From: Rhodococcus sp. ARC_M5
GTDB taxonomy: Bacteria > Actinomycetota > Actinomycetes > Mycobacteriales > Mycobacteriaceae
DNA length: 64,000 bases
Assembly (NCBI RefSeq): GCF_022810405.1
Contig: NZ_JALGQE010000003.1
Span: 186,001-250,000, forward strand
Reading direction: 5' to 3'
The notes beneath the pieces were generated by a model. It ran no database searches. It worked only from the letters and a program-made list of their open reading frames with translations, and was not told the origin of the DNA. Of the stretch, positions 8,004 to 17,702 are shown piece by piece; the stretch's first letter is position 1; the number at the start of each line of letters is the position of its first letter. The position numbers and the translations under genes are program-made.

Positions 8004-8836
8004 GGCTTTTCGATTTCGTTGAGGTCGATCGTCACGTTGTCGCCCGACCCTTCGACGACGATCTGCGAGCCCTCTGCGTAGACGTCGGTCGGCTGGAGTC
8101 CGAAGGGCAGACTCTGTCGTTCGATGGTCTTGGTGAACATTCCGAGGACCGCGGGCTCGGCGAAATCGGGGATCGAAAAATCCGCCTGACCCTCCGGGCC
8201 GAAGTACAAGTCCGACGCCACGATGGCGACGCTGTCACCCTCGAGTACGAGGTCGGCCTTGACGCTCACCGTCGTCTCGAGCGGACCGATCGGAACCGTT
8301 CCGGTCAGCACGACGCCACCGGTGGTGGTCATGCCCGACCCGCCGGAACCGCCGGTGCCGTCGGACTTGTCGGCCGGTGGCGCGGAAACCTGCAGGTCGA
8401 CGATGCCGAGGAACCGGCCGAGGTCCGTCGCCTCGATGCGGACGCGGCCGTCGAGCTCGTCCACCGGGATCGCCCGCACGTTGTTGTCGATCAAGTCGGA
8501 CAGCTCGATGTGTACGCCGCGAAGATTGGCTTCGATGGTCGTCGAGCCGACGTACTCGGTGGGCACGTCCTGCGCTCGGATCTCGATGTTCTGGTAGCGG
8601 CCGTCCGCCGCCTGGGTGAGGAACGGAAAGCCGTGCACGATCACCTGAGGATCGGAGGTGAGCTCACCGCCGGCGCGGATCGCGCGAGAGACTCGGTACT
8701 CCGAGTAGGCCGCAGCGCCGAAATCCACCACGAGCGCGAGGGCCAGCAGGCTGGCGAGTCCGATGAGAAGTGTGCGCACCGGACCATTGTGACCGACGAA
8801 TCGCGCACTGCCCCCTTCGGCCGGTTGTACGGACAA
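8000..8836 (-). CDS. DUF2993 (LmeA-like) envelope protein
   Basis: 278 residues from the ATG at 8836. A GTG at 8779 ([10 protein letters not shown]) is an equally good start, leaves more room for the divergent glnR promoter, and puts the hydrophobic signal or anchor at the very N-terminus. The rest is a beta-rich DUF2993 domain with a Gly/Ser/Thr linker around residues 155-170. Relatives include Rv0817c and the mycobacterial lipomannan-elongation phospholipase LmeA, which act on the outer face of the membrane. Enzymatic activity here is unproven. First gene of the run leading to thiX. Confidence 0.78.
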   Translation of the reverse strand: MSVQPAEGGSARFVGHNGPVRTLLIGLASLLALALVVDFGAAAYSEYRVSRAIRAGGELTSDPQVIVHGFPFLTQAADGRYQNIEIRAQDVPTEYVGSTTIEANLRGVHIELSDLIDNNVRAIPVDELDGRVRIEATDLGRFLGIVDLQVSAPPADKSDGTGGSGGSGMTTTGGVVLTGTVPIGPLETTVSVKADLVLEGDSVAIVASDLYFGPEGQADFSIPDFAEPAVLGMFTKTIERQSLPFGLQPTDVYAEGSQIVVEGSGDNVTIDLNEIEKP

Positions 8837-8909
8837 GCTAGTCTGTGTCCTTGACGATCACTCGAGTCCAGTCTGGGCTGGACCGGCAAGCAGCAAGAAC
8901 GGAGACGCA

Positions 8910-9671
8910 GTGGAGCTCCTACTACTGACCTCCGATCCCGATCCGGAGGGCGTTCTGCCGTCCCTCGCTCTCCTGGCGCATCACGTACGTCCGGTACCCA
9001 CCGAGGTGTCCTCGCTTCTCGAAGCCGGTTCGGCAGACATCGCGCTCGTCGACGCCCGTACCGATCTGGCTGCGGCCCGTGGCCTGTGTCGGCTGCTCGG
9101 AAGTACCGGATCGGCCATCCCCGTCGTCGCGGTCCTCACCGAAGGCGGCCTCGTCGCGGTCAACTCCGACTGGGGCCTGGACGACATCCTGCTGCCCGGC
9201 ACCGGTCCGGCGGAACTGGACGCTCGACTGCGGTTGCTCGTCGGCCGTAGCGGCGGAGTTGCCAGCCCCGAGACCTCCGGCAAGATCACGCTCGGTGAAC
9301 TGGTCATCGACGAGGGCACCTACACCGCGCGACTGCGAGGTCGTCCACTCGACCTGACGTACAAGGAATTCGAGCTGCTCAAGTATCTGGCTCAGCACGC
9401 GGGGCGGGTGTTCACCCGCGCCCAGCTCCTGCAGGAAGTGTGGGGCTACGACTTCTTCGGCGGCACGCGTACCGTCGACGTCCATGTTCGACGCCTCCGC
9501 GCCAAGCTCGGTACCGAGTACGAGTCCCTCATCGGTACGGTGCGCAACGTGGGATACAAGGCTGTCCGACCGGCGCGCAACTCCAAGGGTGGACCGGCGG
9601 CCTCGGATCCTGCGGGCAGGGATTCCGACGATGCGGAATTCGAGTTCGAGCAAGAGAGTACTCTCTCGTAG
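8910..9671 (+). CDS. glnR: Nitrogen-response regulator GlnR (OmpR family)
   Basis: 253-residue orphan response regulator from a GTG start. Residues 1-110 form a receiver-like domain with an Asp near position 48 (ALVDART); residues 125-225 are an OmpR winged helix ([39 protein letters not shown]), and an acidic tail follows. In mycolata GlnR switches on glnA, amtB, nir and other nitrogen genes without a dedicated kinase. It is immediately followed by mshD with no spacer, as in Rv0818-Rv0819, and is divergent from the DUF2993 gene. Confidence 0.93.
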   Translation: MELLLLTSDPDPEGVLPSLALLAHHVRPVPTEVSSLLEAGSADIALVDARTDLAAARGLCRLLGSTGSAIPVVAVLTEGGLVAVNSDWGLDDILLPGTGPAELDARLRLLVGRSGGVASPETSGKITLGELVIDEGTYTARLRGRPLDLTYKEFELLKYLAQHAGRVFTRAQLLQEVWGYDFFGGTRTVDVHVRRLRAKLGTEYESLIGTVRNVGYKAVRPARNSKGGPAASDPAGRDSDDAEFEFEQESTLS

Positions 9672-10616
9672 ATGAGTTCGGATTTTGCGTACGGCGTCCA
9701 TTCGATCGACGGCGGCGCACCGTCTTCGCACGTATCCCACGAGATTCATCGAATCCTTTCCCGCGCAACCGAAGTCGATGGCACTGCGCCCTTGTCAGAG
9801 CAGGCGGTGAAGGCGGTCGACGACGGTGACGAGGTCGTTCGTCTCGTCGCCACCGAGGGCGATCGTGTCGTCGGCTACGTCGGAATCGCCGACGGAATGG
9901 CCGAGGCCGTCGTCGATCCTCCTTCTCGCGGTCGTGGAGTCGGGAGCGAATTGGTCTCTCGTGCACTCGATGTCGCGTCCGGAACTCGGGTGTGGGCGCA
10001 CGGCAACCTGCCCGCGGCGCAGTCCGTCGCGGCGCGGCTCGGGTTGACGGTGGTTCGTGAGCTGCTGCAGATGCGTCGGGCAGCCGCACACCCCGATCTG
10101 CCGGATGTCGTTGTGCCGGACGGTATTACGCTGCGGACCTATCGGGGCCATCAGGACGATGCCGAGCTGCTGCGGGTGAACAACGCGGCATTTTCGTGGC
10201 ACCCCGAGCAGGGTGGCTGGACCGATCGCGACATCGCCTCGCGCCGCGACGAATCGTGGTTCGATCCGGCGGGCCTCTTCCTGGCCTTCGAAGAGGGCAG
10301 TGACCGGCTGCTCGGGTTCCACTGGACGAAGGTGCATTCTGCCCAAGATCGGGTCGTTCCGCAGGCTCCACTCCTGCCGGCCGAGGGCGTGGAACCGGCC
10401 ATCGGTGAGGTCTACGTGGTCGGCATCGACCCGCAGTCGCAGGGCCGTGGTCTCGGTCGAGTTCTCACGCTGGCCGGCCTGCATTACCTGCGCAACCGCG
10501 AACTGGGCCAGATCATGCTCTACGTCGAGGCCGACAACACCGCTGCCGTCCACACGTACACCAAGCTGGGCTTCGAGAAGTACCACGTGGACGCCGCGTA
10601 CGCGCGCAACGTCTGA
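9672..10616 (+). CDS. mshD: Mycothiol synthase MshD
   Basis: 314-residue protein with two tandem GNAT domains. It catalyses the last step of mycothiol biosynthesis, acetylation of Cys-GlcN-Ins with acetyl-CoA. The acetyl-CoA loop of the C-terminal domain is IDPQSQGRGLGRVL, and a second RGRGVGSEL loop lies in the N-terminal domain; the end LYVEADNTAAVHTYTKLGF is the MshD hallmark. The ATG directly abuts the glnR stop, so it is read from the glnR transcript. Confidence 0.95.
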   Translation: MSSDFAYGVHSIDGGAPSSHVSHEIHRILSRATEVDGTAPLSEQAVKAVDDGDEVVRLVATEGDRVVGYVGIADGMAEAVVDPPSRGRGVGSELVSRALDVASGTRVWAHGNLPAAQSVAARLGLTVVRELLQMRRAAAHPDLPDVVVPDGITLRTYRGHQDDAELLRVNNAAFSWHPEQGGWTDRDIASRRDESWFDPAGLFLAFEEGSDRLLGFHWTKVHSAQDRVVPQAPLLPAEGVEPAIGEVYVVGIDPQSQGRGLGRVLTLAGLHYLRNRELGQIMLYVEADNTAAVHTYTKLGFEKYHVDAAYARNV

Positions 10617-10637
10617 ATCGGACATAACCGCTGGGGT

Positions 10638-10655
10638 GTTCATCTTCCGTTCACC
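10638..10655 (+). promoter_or_regulatory. PHO-box-like direct repeat upstream of pstS
   Basis: GTTCATC (10638-10644) and GTTCACC (10649-10655) are direct repeats spaced 11 bases start to start, the layout of actinobacterial PHO boxes bound by PhoP/RegX3-type regulators. They lie about 165 bases before the pstS start and 22 bases after mshD. This predicts induction of pstSCAB by phosphate starvation. Confidence 0.7.
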
Positions 10656-10818
10656 CGCGCGGGGGTAAACGTCTACCACCTGCCCCTACCTTTCTCCATG
10701 GGCGGCAACTACGTCGCCTGGTGCGAGGTTCTCTTGTCGAGCCGGCACCCACACAGCCACAGCGCGGCCGATCAGGTCCGAGCCGTGGACACGGCCCAAG
10801 ATTCCTCGGAGGAAACAG

Positions 10819-11916
10819 GTGAACCTCAAGCGCAACGGTGCTCTCATGAGCGCAGTGGCCATCAGTGCCATGTTGCTGACCGCATGCGGTAGCGACGCGA
10901 ACGTCGAGACCGTCGGCGCGGACGATTCTTCCGCCTCGTGCGAGGGCAAGTCTCCGCTCACGGGTGAAGGATCTTCTGCTCAGCAGAACGCGATGTCCAA
11001 CTTCACCTCGGTCTACTCGAGCGTCTGCTCCGGCAAGTCCGTCGAGTACACCACCAGCGGCTCGGGCAACGGTCGTACGCAGTTCGTCGCCGGTCTGGTC
11101 GACTTCGCCGGCTCCGACTCCGCGATCAAGGACGAGCAGGCAGCCGACGCGGCCACCCGCTGCGACAGCAACCCGGCATGGAACCTGCCGCTGGTCTTCG
11201 GGCCGGTCGCAGTGGCCTACAACCTCGACGGTGTCGACAGCCTGGTGCTCACGCCCGATGTCACCGCACGGATGTTCACCGGCCAGATCACGACCTGGAA
11301 CGATCCCGCGATCGCCGCCCTCAACGAAGGCGTCGACCTGCCGGCCACCCCGGTCACCCCGGTCTACCGCTCCGATTCCTCGGGCACCAGCGACAACTTC
11401 CAGCGCTTCCTGTCCGACGCTGCTCCCGAGGCGTGGACCCTCGATCACAGCTCCGACTGGGCCGGCGGCGTCGGCGAAGGTGCCAACGGCTCCTCGGGCG
11501 TCGCTCAGGCAGTGTCCGGGACTCCCGGCTCGATCACGTACGTCGAGTTCGGCTTCGTCGAGCAGGAAGGCCTCAGCGCCGCGAACATCGACTTCGGCAA
11601 CGGACCGGTCGAGCTGAGCACCGAGACCGCCGCCGCCGCCATCGACGCCGTGACCTTCTCCGGTGAAGGCAACGACCTGGTACTCGACCTCGACACGTTG
11701 TACGCCAGCAACGAGGCCGACACCTACCCGTTGGTGCTCGCCACCTACGAGATCGTCTGCTCGGCGGGCTACGACGCCGACACCTCGGCAGCAGTCAAGT
11801 CGTTCCTGCTCAGCGCCGCGAACGAGGGCCAGCAGGGCCTCGAAGAAGCCGGCTACGTGCCGCTGCCGGACCGCTTCAAGGAGCGCCTGATCACCGCCAT
11901 CGAAGCAATCGCCTGA
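10819..11916 (+). CDS. pstS: Phosphate ABC transporter substrate-binding lipoprotein PstS
   Basis: 365 residues from a GTG start with GGAGGAAA upstream. The signal peptide ends in the lipobox LLTACG with lipidated Cys23. The mature protein has the phosphate-contact segments SGSGNGRTQF and YRSDSSGTSDNF plus GVAQAVSGTPGSI, typical of PstS. It captures phosphate at the outer face of the membrane for PstCAB. A strong hairpin follows the stop and separates it from pstC, which would let PstS be made in excess over the permease. Confidence 0.95.
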   Translation: MNLKRNGALMSAVAISAMLLTACGSDANVETVGADDSSASCEGKSPLTGEGSSAQQNAMSNFTSVYSSVCSGKSVEYTTSGSGNGRTQFVAGLVDFAGSDSAIKDEQAADAATRCDSNPAWNLPLVFGPVAVAYNLDGVDSLVLTPDVTARMFTGQITTWNDPAIAALNEGVDLPATPVTPVYRSDSSGTSDNFQRFLSDAAPEAWTLDHSSDWAGGVGEGANGSSGVAQAVSGTPGSITYVEFGFVEQEGLSAANIDFGNGPVELSTETAAAAIDAVTFSGEGNDLVLDLDTLYASNEADTYPLVLATYEIVCSAGYDADTSAAVKSFLLSAANEGQQGLEEAGYVPLPDRFKERLITAIEAIA

Positions 11917-11932
11917 TTCAATGAGACGTAAT

Positions 11933-11968
11933 CTTGCTTCGGCTCGCGAAAAGGCGAGCCGAAGCAAG
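11933..11968 (+). promoter_or_regulatory. Intercistronic stem-loop between pstS and pstC
   Basis: A perfect 14-bp inverted repeat (11933-11946 with 11955-11968; arm CTTGCTTCGGCTCG) closes an 8-base loop 16 bases after the pstS stop. No T-run follows, so it likely acts as a partial terminator or 3-prime-end protector rather than a full stop. Confidence 0.75.
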
Positions 11969-11994
11969 ACCGTCCTCGACCTCCACACGAGACA

Positions 11995-13041
11995 GTGAGC
12001 GGTATGAGCGACACCCACTCGATGACCGGCGTTCCCTCCGCGGCCACCACTCCCGCCGCGGGTGCCGCGCACAAACCGGAAGAACCACAATTGTCAACGA
12101 AGAAAAAATCGGGGACCGTCACCCGCCCCGGTGACAGGATCTTCTCCGGCCTCGCCACGGGCTCGGGTATCTTCATCATCGCCCTGATCGCCGCCGTGGG
12201 TATCTTCCTGGTCTGGCGCGCGATCCCCTCACTGTCGAACAACACGGTCAACTTCCTGACCTACAACGGTGCCTGGGACACGTCCAACACCTCGGCCATG
12301 GTGTTCGGTGTTCTCGATCTGTTCCTGGTCACCATCACGGTGTCGCTGTTCGCGCTGATCCTCGCGATGCCCGTCGCACTCGGCATCGCCATCTACCTGA
12401 CGAACTACGCGCCCAAGCGAATCGCCGGCCCGCTCGGCTACGTCATCGACCTGCTCGCCGCCGTCCCGTCGATCGTCTTCGGACTCTGGGGCCTGTACGT
12501 TCTCGCCCCGGTGATCAGCCCGTTTGCCGAGTGGCTGAACACCAACCTGGGTTGGTTCCCGCTCTTCGGTACCGGGTCGGTCTCCATCGCCGGCGGCGGC
12601 ACCATCTTCACCGGTGGCATCGTGCTCGCCGTCATGATTCTGCCGATCATCGCCGCCGTCACTCGCGAAGTGTTCATGCAGACCCCGAAGGGGCAGATCG
12701 AAGCCGCTCTCGCACTCGGAGCCACCCGCTGGGAGGTCGTGCGGACCACGGTCATTCCGTTCGGCAAGTCCGGTTACGTCAGTGGCTCCATGCTCGGTCT
12801 CGGTCGTGCACTCGGTGAGACCATCGCGCTCTACATCATCATTCGCAGCACTCAGTCGACGTTCGGCGGAACGTTGTTCGACGGCGGTTCCACCTTCGCC
12901 ACGAAGATCGCGCTGGCCGCAGGTGAGTTCAACAACCCGCTGCAAGCCGGTGCGTACATCGCCGCAGGTCTGGTGCTCTTCATCCTGACGTTCGTCGTCA
13001 ACGCCGGTGCTCGCGCCGCCATCGCCGGAAAGAAGGACTGA
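11995..13041 (+). CDS. pstC: Phosphate ABC transporter permease PstC
   Basis: 348 residues from GTG 11995; an ATG nine bases later (12004) is also possible. A hydrophilic N-terminal region of about 45 residues precedes six helices and the permease loop EAALALGATRWEVVRTTVIP (EAA motif), which docks on PstB. With PstA it forms the membrane channel of the high-affinity phosphate importer. It is followed by pstA after three bases. Confidence 0.94.
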   Translation: MSGMSDTHSMTGVPSAATTPAAGAAHKPEEPQLSTKKKSGTVTRPGDRIFSGLATGSGIFIIALIAAVGIFLVWRAIPSLSNNTVNFLTYNGAWDTSNTSAMVFGVLDLFLVTITVSLFALILAMPVALGIAIYLTNYAPKRIAGPLGYVIDLLAAVPSIVFGLWGLYVLAPVISPFAEWLNTNLGWFPLFGTGSVSIAGGGTIFTGGIVLAVMILPIIAAVTREVFMQTPKGQIEAALALGATRWEVVRTTVIPFGKSGYVSGSMLGLGRALGETIALYIIIRSTQSTFGGTLFDGGSTFATKIALAAGEFNNPLQAGAYIAAGLVLFILTFVVNAGARAAIAGKKD

Positions 13042-13044
13042 CCC

Positions 13045-13953
13045 ATGACCGCAACCATGGACAAGCCCGTCAAGGAACCCACGTTCCAGGGCGTCAGCGC
13101 TCGCCGCAAGGCATCCAACCTCTCGGCGACGATCCTCGTCAGCCTCTCGGTGCTGGTGGCCCTCGTCCCGCTGATCTGGGTGCTCTACACGGTGATCTCT
13201 CGTGGACTGTCCGCGGTGGTCTCACCCACGTGGTGGCAGAACTCGCAGGCCGGAATCACCCAGTTCATCGCAGGTGGCGGTGCCTACCACGCCATCGTCG
13301 GAACGCTCCTGCAAGGACTGTTCTGCGCCGTCATCTCCATCCCGATCGGCGTCTTCGTCGCCATCTACCTCGTCGAGTACGGCGTAGGTACCAAATTGGC
13401 CAAGGTCACCACGTTCATGGTCGACATCCTCACCGGTGTGCCGTCCATCGTCGCGGCCCTGTTCATCTACGCGCTGTGGATCGCCACCTTCGGATTCCAG
13501 CGATCCGGCCTGGCCGTCGCATTCGCCCTCGTGCTCCTGATGATCCCCGTGATCGTGCGCTCGGCCGAGGAAATGCTGCGCATCGTCCCTCAGGATCTGC
13601 GCGAGGCGTCCTACGCGCTCGGTGTGCCGAAGTGGAAGACGATCGCCAAGATCGTCATCCCCACCGCCCTGTCCGGCATCGTCACCGGCATCATGCTCGC
13701 CCTGGCCCGCGTGATGGGCGAGACGGCACCGGTGCTGATCCTGGTGGGATCCGCCACCGCTATCAACTTCAACATCTTCGAGGGGCCGCAGACGTCTCTG
13801 CCGCTCATGATGGTCGACCTGCAGAAAGCAGGAACCGGCGTGCTCACCGCTGAGCGCATGTGGGGAGCAGCCCTGACGCTGATCCTGATCGTCGCAATAC
13901 TCAACATCGGCGCGAAGTTGGTCTCGAAGTTCTTCTCGCCCAAGAGCTTCTGA
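13045..13953 (+). CDS. pstA: Phosphate ABC transporter permease PstA
   Basis: 302 residues, six helices, with the EAA loop REASYALGVPKWKTIAKIVIP and the PstA-typical segment VMGETAPVLILVG. It pairs with PstC in the cytoplasmic membrane. It starts three bases after pstC, so the two are surely co-translated; pstB follows after 37 bases. Confidence 0.95.
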   Translation: MTATMDKPVKEPTFQGVSARRKASNLSATILVSLSVLVALVPLIWVLYTVISRGLSAVVSPTWWQNSQAGITQFIAGGGAYHAIVGTLLQGLFCAVISIPIGVFVAIYLVEYGVGTKLAKVTTFMVDILTGVPSIVAALFIYALWIATFGFQRSGLAVAFALVLLMIPVIVRSAEEMLRIVPQDLREASYALGVPKWKTIAKIVIPTALSGIVTGIMLALARVMGETAPVLILVGSATAINFNIFEGPQTSLPLMMVDLQKAGTGVLTAERMWGAALTLILIVAILNIGAKLVSKFFSPKSF

Positions 13954-13990
13954 CCCACCCGACTCCAGCGAATTCTAAGGAACGAAGAAC

Positions 13991-14767
13991 ATGGCAAAGC
14001 GTCTCGATCTCAAGGACGTCAACATCTACTACGGCAAGTTCCATGCCGTCTCCGACGTCACTCTGGCCGTACCGCCGCGCAGCGTCACCGCGTTCATCGG
14101 ACCGTCCGGCTGCGGTAAGTCGACCGTGCTGCGTTCGCTCAACCGCATGCACGAGGTCACCCCCGGTGCCCGCGTCGAAGGTTCGGTGCTGCTCGACGGC
14201 GAGGACATCTACGGCGGTGGCGTCGACCCGGTGGGTGTGCGTCGCACCATCGGCATGGTCTTCCAGCGTCCCAACCCGTTCCCGACGATGTCGATCAGGG
14301 ACAACGTCGTCGCAGGCCTGAAGCTGCAGGGCGGCCGTGGCAAGAAGGAACTCGACGAGATCGCCGAGCGCTCGCTCAAGGGTGCCAATCTCTGGACCGA
14401 GGTCAAGGATCGCCTCGACAAGCCCGGTGGCGGCCTCTCCGGTGGACAGCAGCAGCGTCTGTGCATCGCTCGCGCGATCGCCGTCTCGCCCGACGTCCTG
14501 CTGATGGACGAGCCGTGCTCGGCCCTCGACCCCATCTCGACCCTCGCGATCGAGGACCTGATCCAGGAACTCAAGCAGGACTTCACGATCGTGATCGTCA
14601 CGCACAACATGCAGCAGGCCGCCCGGGTCAGCGATCAGACCGGCTTCTTCAACCTCGAGGCGACCGGCAAGCCCGGCAAGCTCATCGAGATCGACGACAC
14701 CGAGAAGATCTTCTCCAACCCGACGCAGAAGGCCACCGAGGACTACATCTCCGGCCGCTTCGGATAA
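13991..14767 (+). CDS. pstB: Phosphate ABC transporter ATPase PstB
   Basis: 258-residue ATPase with Walker [11 protein letters not shown]-loop [10 protein letters not shown], signature [14 protein letters not shown] and Walker [14 protein letters not shown], all standard PstB sequence; an ATAAGG-type ribosome site lies upstream. It powers PstSCA and, with PhoU, relays phosphate status to the sensor kinase. M. tuberculosis has the equivalent gene (phoT) beside mshD and phoY2, so the order is conserved. A strong terminator follows. Confidence 0.96.
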   Translation: MAKRLDLKDVNIYYGKFHAVSDVTLAVPPRSVTAFIGPSGCGKSTVLRSLNRMHEVTPGARVEGSVLLDGEDIYGGGVDPVGVRRTIGMVFQRPNPFPTMSIRDNVVAGLKLQGGRGKKELDEIAERSLKGANLWTEVKDRLDKPGGGLSGGQQQRLCIARAIAVSPDVLLMDEPCSALDPISTLAIEDLIQELKQDFTIVIVTHNMQQAARVSDQTGFFNLEATGKPGKLIEIDDTEKIFSNPTQKATEDYISGRFG

Positions 14768-14780
14768 CCCGCACACCGAC

Positions 14781-14823
14781 GAGAGAACCCCCGCAGAGCG
14801 AAAGCTCGGCGGGGGTTCTCTCG
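14781..14823 (+). terminator. Intrinsic terminator of pstSCAB
   Basis: GAGAGAACCCCCGC pairs with GCGGGGGTTCTCTC around a short internal helix AGAGCGAAAGCTC. It lies 14 bases after the pstB stop. Confidence 0.88.
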
Positions 14824-14856
14824 TTCGTGTCTGCGCTCGTTGCTCCGATACGAAAG

Positions 14857-14885
14857 CCGAGTAGCGCTGCAGCAGCGCTACTCGG
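14857..14885 (-). terminator. Hairpin downstream of phoU
   Basis: Near-perfect palindrome, 14-base arms CCGAGTAGCGCTGC around one base. It lies 18 bases past the phoU stop, with CTTTCG following on the minus strand. Likely the phoU terminator. Confidence 0.7.
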
Positions 14886-14902
14886 CCTCGATGAGGGTGG
14901 TC

Positions 14903-15577
14903 CTACGAGGTGGGGATGTTGTTGTGGCTCAGGTCGACGGGCAGTTCACCCGTCACCAGGAATATCACTCGACGCCCGACCTCGACGGCATGATCGGCGA
15001 ACCGTTCGTAGAAGCGTCCCAGCAGGGTCACGTCCACTGCCGCAGCGACGCCGTGGCTCCACTCGCGATCCATCAGCACCGTGAAGAGGTGACGGTGCAG
15101 ATCGTCCATCGCCTCGTCCTCCTCCTGCAGCTTCGCGGCGCGCTCGGGATCGCGGGTCTCGAGGACCTCGCGGGCCGAAGCACCGATCTGAACGGCGAGG
15201 CGACCCATCTCGGCGAAGTACCCGTTGACGACCTCGGGGAGGGCGTGGTTGGGGTGCCTGCGGCGGGTGATCTTGGCGACGTGCAGTGCGAGTGCGCCCA
15301 TACGGTCGATGTCGGCAACGATCTGAATGCCGGCCACCACCGAACGGAGATCGCCTGCGACCGGAGCCTGCAGGGCGAGAAGCGTGAAGGCCTTCTCCTC
15401 GCACACCGCGCTGAGCTCGGTGATCCTGTCGTGTTCGGAAATGACCTGCTCGGCGAGCACCAGGTCTGCTTGAAGGAGGGACTGAGTGGCCTTTTCCATG
15501 GCCGCACCAGCCAGGCTCGCCATTTCTCCGAGGAGATCGGCAAGCTCGTTCATCTGTTCGTTGTAGGCGACGCGCAT
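14903..15577 (-). CDS. phoU: Phosphate signalling protein PhoU (PhoY type)
   Basis: 224 residues forming two three-helix PhoU repeats with the metal-binding motifs EHDRITELS in the first repeat and [14 protein letters not shown] in the second. It damps the phosphate-starvation sensor when Pst is saturated; mycobacterial homologues PhoY1/PhoY2 also affect persistence. It converges with pstB and has its own upstream region shared with the end of the LCP gene. Confidence 0.95.
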   Translation of the reverse strand: MRVAYNEQMNELADLLGEMASLAGAAMEKATQSLLQADLVLAEQVISEHDRITELSAVCEEKAFTLLALQAPVAGDLRSVVAGIQIVADIDRMGALALHVAKITRRRHPNHALPEVVNGYFAEMGRLAVQIGASAREVLETRDPERAAKLQEEDEAMDDLHRHLFTVLMDREWSHGVAAAVDVTLLGRFYERFADHAVEVGRRVIFLVTGELPVDLSHNNIPTS

Positions 15578-15643
15578 GAGCGAAGTTTAGTAGGTCACAC
15601 CGACCAGTTCTCTGTCCCGAGGGTTAACGGAGCATGAATGAAG

Positions 15644-17584
15644 TCAGGCGCACGTGTCGTCGGCGGCGTTGGTGTACGAGAGATCCTCCGGGAGGGGCGC
15701 ACTCTGGGTGGTGCCTTCCACCTGAGTGGGATCGATTTCGGTACCGAACTCCGTCGGGTACTGGGTGTATCCGGGATAGTTCGAGCCGAGCACGACCTCG
15801 ACGACATTGTTCAAACTCGGTGCCAGCTCGATGGCAGCGCCGGGGATGGCCGATGCGACCGTCGCCGCAGCGGCTTCCTGATCGGGGGAATAGCGCACCA
15901 CGGTCTGCGCGGCGGTGCCCGAGAAGTTGCCGACTGCCAGGATCTGGAACCCGTAGACCGCGAGTTCGTCGGATGCCGTCTGAGCCATGCCGGCGATGTC
16001 GGAAGCATTGGACACCTGCAGTGAGACGGTTCCCGGATCGACGGCCAACAGCGGGGCGTCGGGAGCGGCGGCAGGTGCGGGCTCTTCGGGAGTGACCGGT
16101 TCCGCGCGCTCCTCGCCGGGCAACGGAGCGTCGTCGATGATGGCCCGGAAGATCGCACCGATCGCGTCGTCGTTGGGGATCTCGTTGCCGTAATCGTTGG
16201 TTCCGGTGGTGGGGATGGTCAGGAACGTGACCGCCCCCGCGTCCACGTTCTGCAGCGAGCGACCGAGCGTCACCAGATCCTGAGTCTTGACGTTCTCCAC
16301 GAAGGTGTCCGAGGTGAACGCATTGACGAACCCGTTGAGCTTGCCCGGATCGAGCAACACGTTGTTCGACAGAGCCGACCTGAGCAGTGACGACAGGAAA
16401 CGTTGCTGTCTCTTGATCCGGCCGTAGTCGCCGTTGCCCTCGGATTCGACGTTGCGCGCCCGAACGTAGTTCAGTGCGGTCCGGCCGTCGACCCGCTGCG
16501 TTCCGACGTTGGGGAGGATATTTCCGAGTTCGTAGTCGAACAGGGGTTGCGCGGTGCAGACCTCGACACCACCGACCTCGTCGACCATGGACTCGAACCC
16601 GGCGAAGTCCATCCCGACGAAATGCCCGATCCGCAGGCCCGAGATCTTCTGGATGGTCTTGACCAGGCACTTCGGGCCACCGAGGGCATAGGTGGCATTG
16701 AGCTTGTCGCCATATGCCTCCGGGAACATCTCCCCGGTGTAGGTATTGGTGTCGTTGTCGAACTGCTCGCACTCGGGGCGGGTCACATCGAGATCTCGCG
16801 GGAACGACACGGCGACGACGCGACTGCGATCGGCCGGAATGTTGACGAGCATGATCGTGTCCGAGCGGGCCCCTTCGGCGTCGGCGACGGTGCCCGCACC
16901 CACCTCGCCGCTGGCCCCGGTGCGGGTATCGGTACCCACGATCAGGTAGGTCTCGTCTCCGTACTGGCCTGCGGCGTCGACGACGTCGGCCGAATCGGGA
17001 TCGAGCGCAGCGACCTGGAGAAAGCCCTGGTCGGTGTTGCGGAGATATCCCCACACCACTCCGGTCAGGGCCACCGCCAGGATCGCGACGAGGGAGACAA
17101 TGCTGCGGCCGATCACCCGCACCCGACGGCGTCGACGTACCCGGCTCATCGCCAATCGCGTCAATGCGGGGCGATCGGCTGTATGCGCGCCCACCGGTTC
17201 CGGTGCCGCATGTGGCGGCGGCGGCGTTGGCGGCGTCCGGGTAGGCGAGGGCGTGGAATCGGTGACCGGGGCGATGACCTCGGTCGGCTCTTCGACATCG
17301 GGACGGTCGGCCGACACCTCTCGCGTCGATCCCGAGCGTGACATCTTGTCCACCAACTCCGCAACGGAGACGGTATCTGCGTTACGCGGCGATCGTTTGC
17401 CGAGCCTGCCGCTGTCACCGGGCTGCGGGGGTGACTCCGAGTCGGGAGTGGCAGGTCGCTCGGAGCGGGGTGGGCGCTGACCGGACCGTCCGATTGCGCC
17501 GTTTCGTCCGATTGAGGACAGTGGGCGCTCCCATGGGGCGCGACCCTCGGGCACTGACGGGCCCGACTCTCGATCGTCTCCCAC
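15644..17584 (-). CDS. LytR-CpsA-Psr (LCP) family protein with LytR C-terminal domain
   Basis: 646 residues from GTG 17584. A disordered Pro/Ser/Arg-rich cytoplasmic part (1-150) ends in RRRRRVRVIGR, followed by one helix (about 161-181), an extracellular LCP domain (about 210-400, with SDTIMLVNI, VSFPRDLDV and YVRARN) and a LytR_C domain (about 500-590). LCP proteins attach arabinogalactan or other glycopolymers to peptidoglycan using polyprenyl-phosphate intermediates. Position and size match Rv0822c. The tail after LytR_C is Pro/Glu-rich. It is not obviously coupled to the dus gene, which lies 118 bases upstream. Confidence 0.9.
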   Translation of the reverse strand: MGDDRESGPSVPEGRAPWERPLSSIGRNGAIGRSGQRPPRSERPATPDSESPPQPGDSGRLGKRSPRNADTVSVAELVDKMSRSGSTREVSADRPDVEEPTEVIAPVTDSTPSPTRTPPTPPPPHAAPEPVGAHTADRPALTRLAMSRVRRRRRVRVIGRSIVSLVAILAVALTGVVWGYLRNTDQGFLQVAALDPDSADVVDAAGQYGDETYLIVGTDTRTGASGEVGAGTVADAEGARSDTIMLVNIPADRSRVVAVSFPRDLDVTRPECEQFDNDTNTYTGEMFPEAYGDKLNATYALGGPKCLVKTIQKISGLRIGHFVGMDFAGFESMVDEVGGVEVCTAQPLFDYELGNILPNVGTQRVDGRTALNYVRARNVESEGNGDYGRIKRQQRFLSSLLRSALSNNVLLDPGKLNGFVNAFTSDTFVENVKTQDLVTLGRSLQNVDAGAVTFLTIPTTGTNDYGNEIPNDDAIGAIFRAIIDDAPLPGEERAEPVTPEEPAPAAAPDAPLLAVDPGTVSLQVSNASDIAGMAQTASDELAVYGFQILAVGNFSGTAAQTVVRYSPDQEAAAATVASAIPGAAIELAPSLNNVVEVVLGSNYPGYTQYPTEFGTEIDPTQVEGTTQSAPLPEDLSYTNAADDTCA

Positions 17585-17702
17585 GAATTCGAACCTGGCC
17601 TTCCATCACACGCACGCGCCGTCTACTCGGCAATCCAAGCCATAGTACTGACTCGAGCGGCATGGTCCACTCGTGCGAGGTGGGCTGCTGGTCAGCTGCG
17701 AA

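Noticed and set aside
10651..12090. 479-residue minus-strand ORF over pstS
   Set aside because: Antisense of pstS; Gly/Arg/Val-rich with no signal or motif.
15624..17054. 476-residue ORF overlapping the LCP gene in another minus-strand frame
   Set aside because: Extremely Arg-rich; the LCP frame has all expected motifs.
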